From assembly GCA_027064085.1 (NCBI GenBank), contig JAMOQH010000047.1:1-56076 (forward strand): a DNA stretch of 56,076 nucleotides. Direction: 5' to 3'. Positions 52,787 through 56,076 of the stretch are shown here, one piece after another. The position numbers were made by a program, and so were the translations under genes. The number at the start of each line of letters is the position of its first letter. Position 1 is the stretch's first letter. Below the pieces are notes generated by a model. It searched no databases and was not told the origin of the DNA. It saw only the letters and a program-made list of their open reading frames with translations. This stretch comes from a bacterium (lineage in GTDB: Bacteria > UBP6 > JAFGXH01).

Positions 52787-53599
52787 TTATAAATCACTAA
52801 AATTTAAAACTTTACCTGCACCATTAAAGTATACATTATCAATAAAATTTTTTAAAAAGTAATATTCTTTTTCTGTTGAGCAATGTGATAATTCAAAATG
52901 ATTAATTTTAACTTTTTTTATAGAGTTACTTATAATTTCAATATCTCTATCTCTTTTAAAGTTAACATTAATACCTCCAAAAATCATTTCTATTTCTTTA
53001 TTAGGAAATCGTTCTGAGACCCAATCAAGTACCATACTTAATCTTGAATGAGCTGCCCCTAAAAATAAAAACAATCCTTTTTTAGTATCAATTATCATTG
53101 CTAAAGCATTTCTAATATTAAATTTGTTTAAAGGATACTTATGTTCTAGGGTATCTGAAGGCAAAAATAGATATATATTCTCCTTGTATTTAAACTCCTC
53201 TTTTATAACTGTTGTTACAGTATGCCTCTTTAAATATTGCTTTATTGAATCAATATAATCAATATTTCCATAAGCTATTTTTCCATCAATATTTTTAGAA
53301 AACTTCTTAAAATATGATGGTTCAATTATAAAGTTTGTTTTATTTTTTAAAACTCTTACTAAATGAGGTACTCCCCCGGAGTGACTTTTATGCCTATGTG
53401 AAATAACAACCATATCTATAATATTCAAATCTATTGCTAACTTTTTAGCATTTTGTAAGAATAAGTTAGAATATCCTGTATCAAACATAATATTCTCTTT
53501 ACCATAGGTAATTAATAATGAATATCCAAACTCAGAAGATAATCTTTTATCGTATAGTGCATTATCAACAAGAGTTGTAATAGAGAGGTTTTTTAGCAT
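52787..53599 (-). CDS. Metallo-beta-lactamase-fold protein with altered metal motif
   Basis: 270 aa. It resembles the COG1237-type MBL hydrolases (F-D-T-G at 39-42, G-A-A-H-S near 180, L-S-H-C near 240). The metal motif reads H-R-H-K-S-H (68-73): the Asp of the usual H-x-H-x-D-H is Ser, so the second metal site may be lost or changed. The reading frame is otherwise intact. AAGGA precedes ATG. It is the last gene of the DUF507-PAP2-MBL operon, 18 nt after the PAP2 gene. Confidence 0.75.
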   Translation of the reverse strand: MLKNLSITTLVDNALYDKRLSSEFGYSLLITYGKENIMFDTGYSNLFLQNAKKLAIDLNIIDMVVISHRHKSHSGGVPHLVRVLKNKTNFIIEPSYFKKFSKNIDGKIAYGNIDYIDSIKQYLKRHTVTTVIKEEFKYKENIYLFLPSDTLEHKYPLNKFNIRNALAMIIDTKKGLFLFLGAAHSRLSMVLDWVSERFPNKEIEMIFGGINVNFKRDRDIEIISNSIKKVKINHFELSHCSTEKEYYFLKNFIDNVYFNGAGKVLNFSDL

Positions 53600-53617
53600 T
53601 GTAAATCCTTTTGAAAA

Positions 53618-54700
53618 TTATAACCATTCCTTGTTATTATGGTATTTCGGATTTTTCAAAGAATAATCAAGTGGAATAAAATAAGTTCTTACATATTTCT
53701 TTCCTGTTTTAGCTCTATAGTAATCAGCTTTTTTACTATAAAAAATCATAAGCTTAGGAGTAAACCACAAAGAAAATATTACAATTAATAAACCTCCGAG
53801 GTGGTCTGTCAAATAATGATATCTCAAAAATATTGCAGAAGTCCAAACTAAAATAGTTGGAATTAGCCATACCCAAAATCTTTTTCTACTATGAAAATAA
53901 TCAAATAGTAAAATAAAAGCAGGACCCCCAAAATGTAATGAAGGAAAAGCTTGATACCCTCCACTTAAATGTTCTATCATATCATCACATTTATTCATAA
54001 AGAAACCTGAAACCAAGTCATAATGATAGAAGTCAGATGAAAAGAAAAATTTAGGACCTAAAGAGGGGAATACAATATTTAAAAAAAACGCAATTAAAAA
54101 GGTTACTCCAAATCCTGTGATAAATAAATCAAAAAGAGGGTCTCTTCTAAGATATTTTTTTACAAAAGATAAGTATAAAACAACAAAATAAAATATATAG
54201 AAAAAAGCCATAAATTCAACAAAAGAATTACTCCATAAACTTTCTAGTACTTTAGATGCATCATTTCCTATTAAAAAACTATCTATTTTGTATAATTCAA
54301 AATCAAAATTATAGCTATTTACAGAAGGTATAATATAGTTTAAATGTTCGTATATGTAAGTTCCCGTTATAAAAGGAGATAACTTAAAAATCATTTTAAC
54401 TATTGTTTTACTTACTGCATTGCCTTTAAAAAGACTTTTTGAATTTCTGTAAATAAAGTACGAAATTATAACTGCAAAATAAATAAAAAAATATTTTAAA
54501 CTTCCTGTTATAAATGAATAATGATTTTCAGAAACAGGTTTTATAGGAAATAGCATCCAAAAAAGAACTGAAAAGAAAAATAATATTGAGATAAATTCCA
54601 ATGGTGAAATTGTATTTAAAAACCAATTTAAAAATAAATCTAATTTAGTATACTTTTTATTACTTTCTATTGTATCTTTTGTTTTGTCTATATCTATCAT
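53618..54700 (-). CDS. PAP2-superfamily membrane phosphatase/phosphotransferase
   Basis: 360 aa with about six to seven transmembrane helices. The PAP2 active-site motifs are P-S-L-H (253-256) and R-Y-H-Y-L-T-D (293-299, with His295 and Asp299). The first motif is in the G-P-K-F-F form (215-219) as in inositol-phosphotransferase (Aur1/Ipt1-like) members. It acts on lipid phosphates or transfers phospho head groups at the periplasmic face. It overlaps the DUF507 gene by 41 nt. Confidence 0.8.
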   Translation of the reverse strand: MIDIDKTKDTIESNKKYTKLDLFLNWFLNTISPLEFISILFFFSVLFWMLFPIKPVSENHYSFITGSLKYFFIYFAVIISYFIYRNSKSLFKGNAVSKTIVKMIFKLSPFITGTYIYEHLNYIIPSVNSYNFDFELYKIDSFLIGNDASKVLESLWSNSFVEFMAFFYIFYFVVLYLSFVKKYLRRDPLFDLFITGFGVTFLIAFFLNIVFPSLGPKFFFSSDFYHYDLVSGFFMNKCDDMIEHLSGGYQAFPSLHFGGPAFILLFDYFHSRKRFWVWLIPTILVWTSAIFLRYHYLTDHLGGLLIVIFSLWFTPKLMIFYSKKADYYRAKTGKKYVRTYFIPLDYSLKNPKYHNNKEWL

Positions 54701-55253
54701 GATATTCCGGATTTCTTAGACCTTTTGCAATTTCTAGTCTAGTTCTTATCTCTCTTTCTTTATCTTTCCAATCTTTTGTTCCTTTTTTAATTCTAGGAAA
54801 ATATTCTGAAAGATAAAACATTCTTTTCTCAACTTCTCTGTTTAATTCTTCTGTTGTTATAAAAGATTTATTACAAGTTTCTAAAAACATTCTTTTAATT
54901 TTATTATCATCAACCATAATGTCATCAATGTTATCTGATTGAAATAATATTGCCAACAATTGCTTTACTAAATATTCTTCATTATATTTTTCTAAAGGAA
55001 ACTTTTTTTCTGCGGCAATTTGCTTTCTTATCTTATTAGAAACAGATCTATCAAGCTCATCTGACTTTTCTATTCTTTGCTTTGCCAATTTATATATTTC
55101 TTTTAAATTTAATAAATATGCTCTAAAAATAGATTCTACATCATTTTGTGCAGCCTTTAAATTAGCCTTATCTATCATTAAATACCCATTATTAATACTC
55201 TTTTTTATAAATTCCTTAGATACTTTAGGAATTAAATTTTCATAAATTCTCAT
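54660..55253 (-). CDS. DUF507 protein with two domain copies
   Basis: 197 aa from ATG 55253 (GAGAGGG upstream; a TTG at 55265 was not chosen). The N-terminal half starts M-R-I-Y-E-N-L-I-P-K-V, the typical DUF507 opening, and the C-terminal half (about 90-185) repeats the same plan, with V-D-D-N-K-I-K-R-M-F, P-R-I-K-K-G-T-K-D-W and a basic end. Standard DUF507 proteins have about 90 residues per copy. The function of the family is unknown. A consensus promoter lies at 55291-55319. Confidence 0.75.
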   Translation of the reverse strand: MRIYENLIPKVSKEFIKKSINNGYLMIDKANLKAAQNDVESIFRAYLLNLKEIYKLAKQRIEKSDELDRSVSNKIRKQIAAEKKFPLEKYNEEYLVKQLLAILFQSDNIDDIMVDDNKIKRMFLETCNKSFITTEELNREVEKRMFYLSEYFPRIKKGTKDWKDKEREIRTRLEIAKGLRNPEYHDRYRQNKRYNRK

Positions 55254-55290
55254 AAACCCTCTCAAAATGAAGATTAAATAAACAATCTAT

Positions 55291-55319
55291 ATTATAGTAT
55301 TACTTTACTGATTTGTCAA
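55291..55319 (-). promoter_or_regulatory. Full-consensus promoter of the DUF507 operon
   Basis: Minus strand TTGACA (55314-55319), 17-bp spacer, TATAAT (55291-55296). Both boxes and the spacing are exact consensus. Confidence 0.8.
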
Positions 55320-55396
55320 TTTTATTTTTTAGGAACTCCAAGCATTAAAATTGCTTTTCGTTGTTCGTTCAGCTTTATAAATAAATCTTCACTCAT

Positions 55397-55477
55397 TTTG
55401 CAAGCCTTTACTTTAAAGTCTTGCAAAGAATTAAACACTGATAAAAAATGTCAACACTTATTTGACAAAAAATGTCA
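55397..55477. repeat. Cluster of inverted and direct repeats
   Basis: Arms TTTGCAAG (55397-55404) and CTTGCAAA (55420-55427) enclose a perfect 10-bp palindrome ACTTTAAAGT (55410-55419). Nearby are two 11-bp direct repeats AAAAAATGTCA (55443-55453 and 55467-55477) and the inverted pair TGTCAA / TTGACA (55449-55454, 55462-55467). This lies between the Rpn-like gene and the DUF507 operon promoter. It may be a binding region or the edge of a mobile unit. Confidence 0.5.
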
Positions 55478-55508
55478 TTTCTTATTAAATAAGCTCTAAA
55501 ATATAATA

Positions 55509-56076
55509 TTAGTTATCTTCTATATTTAACTCTTTTTGTAATTCTTTGATTTTCTCTATGGATAATTCGGTAGCTTTTGACACAAATATAGGTTCTGAAC
55601 CTAATTTTAACATCTCAATTGCTGTTTCTATTTTAGCTTCTATTTTACCTTCTATTTTACCTTTTTCTATACCCTTTCGTTCTCCTCTTTCTTCAATTTC
55701 GTTAATTAGTTTCATCATTCCACCCATTTTATCCTCCTTATTTAAAGTTTTTAGAGCTTCTTTAATATCTATTCTATCACTTGATATTAATTTAACAAAT
55801 TTATTAATTTTATCAAGCATTATTAATTCTTTTTCTTTGTCATAACCTGATAATATCTGCTTTATTTTTAATACTATTTCATCTAAATCTTCTTGATTAA
55901 TTTCTTTATTATCAGTTGCTAAAATATTACTTAATAAATTATCTATCATTTTTAAGTCTTTTAAACTCTTTTCGTTTAACATTATTTTATAAATATTAAA
56001 TTTAGGTATATAATTTATTGCATTATCAAATGGTTGTTCTATTAACTTAGTTAAATCAAATTCAAAATTCCACTTA
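55509..56076 (-). CDS. Rpn-family PD-(D/E)XK nuclease/transposase, C-terminal part
   Basis: The frame is open from the right edge of the window (56076) to the stop at 55509, 188 codons visible, so the start is outside. The visible C-terminus has the segment P-F-D-N-A-I-N-Y-I-P near the edge, a helical region (DLDEIVLKIKQILSGYDKEK) and the tail EERGERKGIEKGKIEGKIEA with repeated Lys-Ile-Glu, then SKATELSIEKIKELQ. This tail is typical of Rpn / transposase_31 proteins, whose N-terminal nuclease domain promotes recombination. An internal ATG at 55982 is not the start because the frame continues upstream. Confidence 0.75.
   Translation of the reverse strand, partial: KWNFEFDLTKLIEQPFDNAINYIPKFNIYKIMLNEKSLKDLKMIDNLLSNILATDNKEINQEDLDEIVLKIKQILSGYDKEKELIMLDKINKFVKLISSDRIDIKEALKTLNKEDKMGGMMKLINEIEERGERKGIEKGKIEGKIEAKIETAIEMLKLGSEPIFVSKATELSIEKIKELQKELNIEDN

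Noticed and set aside
55322-55396. 24-codon minus-strand frame starting M-S-E-D-L-F
   Set aside because: It has no ribosome binding site and is too short to separate from chance; it could be a remnant of a longer gene.
1-56076. tRNA, rRNA, CRISPR array or IS element
   Set aside because: None was seen on reading. The only regular short repeats are at 64-126, without spacers.

Overview
The window is strongly AT-rich, gene-dense DNA from a Gram-negative bacterium. Inner- and outer-membrane pilus parts, a TonB-dependent receptor, several beta-barrels and many lipoproteins place it there. A complete pilMNOPQ set, a TPR/beta-barrel set resembling the Glt (adventurous gliding) envelope complex of Myxococcus, and a MopE-type Cys-rich surface protein together suggest a member of the Myxococcota / Deltaproteobacteria sensu lato, with unusually low GC. 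That placement is an inference from gene content, not from a marker tree. No rRNA, tRNA, CRISPR array or recognisable IS transposase was seen.

Layout. 1-1236: start of a gene leaving the window, GTAG-ended palindromic repeats and a ParB-like protein. 1237-5665: an HtrA protease diverging from a DUF58 / BatD-like / BatA-like operon. 5667-9303: a compact restriction-modification island with two DNA methyltransferases of different classes, two PD-(D/E)XK-type nucleases, an HTH regulator and one unknown. It is flanked by a perfect 25-bp direct repeat containing the overlapping stop codons of the convergent genes batA and aroQ, so it looks like an insertion at that junction. 9324-17867 (minus): one long operon pilM-N-O-P-Q, lipoprotein, four-repeat acidic protein, Roadblock protein, aroQ, driven by a promoter near 17900. 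17977-23026 (minus): a 5'-nucleotidase-like lipoprotein, a second lipoprotein and an outer-membrane barrel. 23027-23421: divergent promoters and a 43-codon gene with a 5' hairpin. 23422-29610 (minus): lipoprotein plus aminotransferase, a secreted metallophosphoesterase and a hybrid histidine kinase. 29767-33266 (plus): a TonB-dependent receptor, then yceD-rpmF ending in a strong terminator. 33406-43284 (plus): lipoprotein, OM barrel, three large TPR proteins and pdxJ in one operon. 43343-49342: a histidine kinase, a secreted FN3-like protein and a hybrid kinase. 49438-55253: a very large Cys- and Gly-rich lipoprotein, then a DUF507, PAP2-phosphatase, metallo-beta-lactamase-fold operon. 55509 to the end: the C-terminal part of an Rpn-family nuclease.

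Promoters are easy to read here. Many genes have TTGACA/TATAAT-like boxes 17 bp apart, several at or near consensus, and these were used to decide starts (for example 27384, 29767, 52695). The envelope theme is dominant: type IV pilus, Glt-like complex, nine lipoproteins by lipobox, and three sensor kinases.
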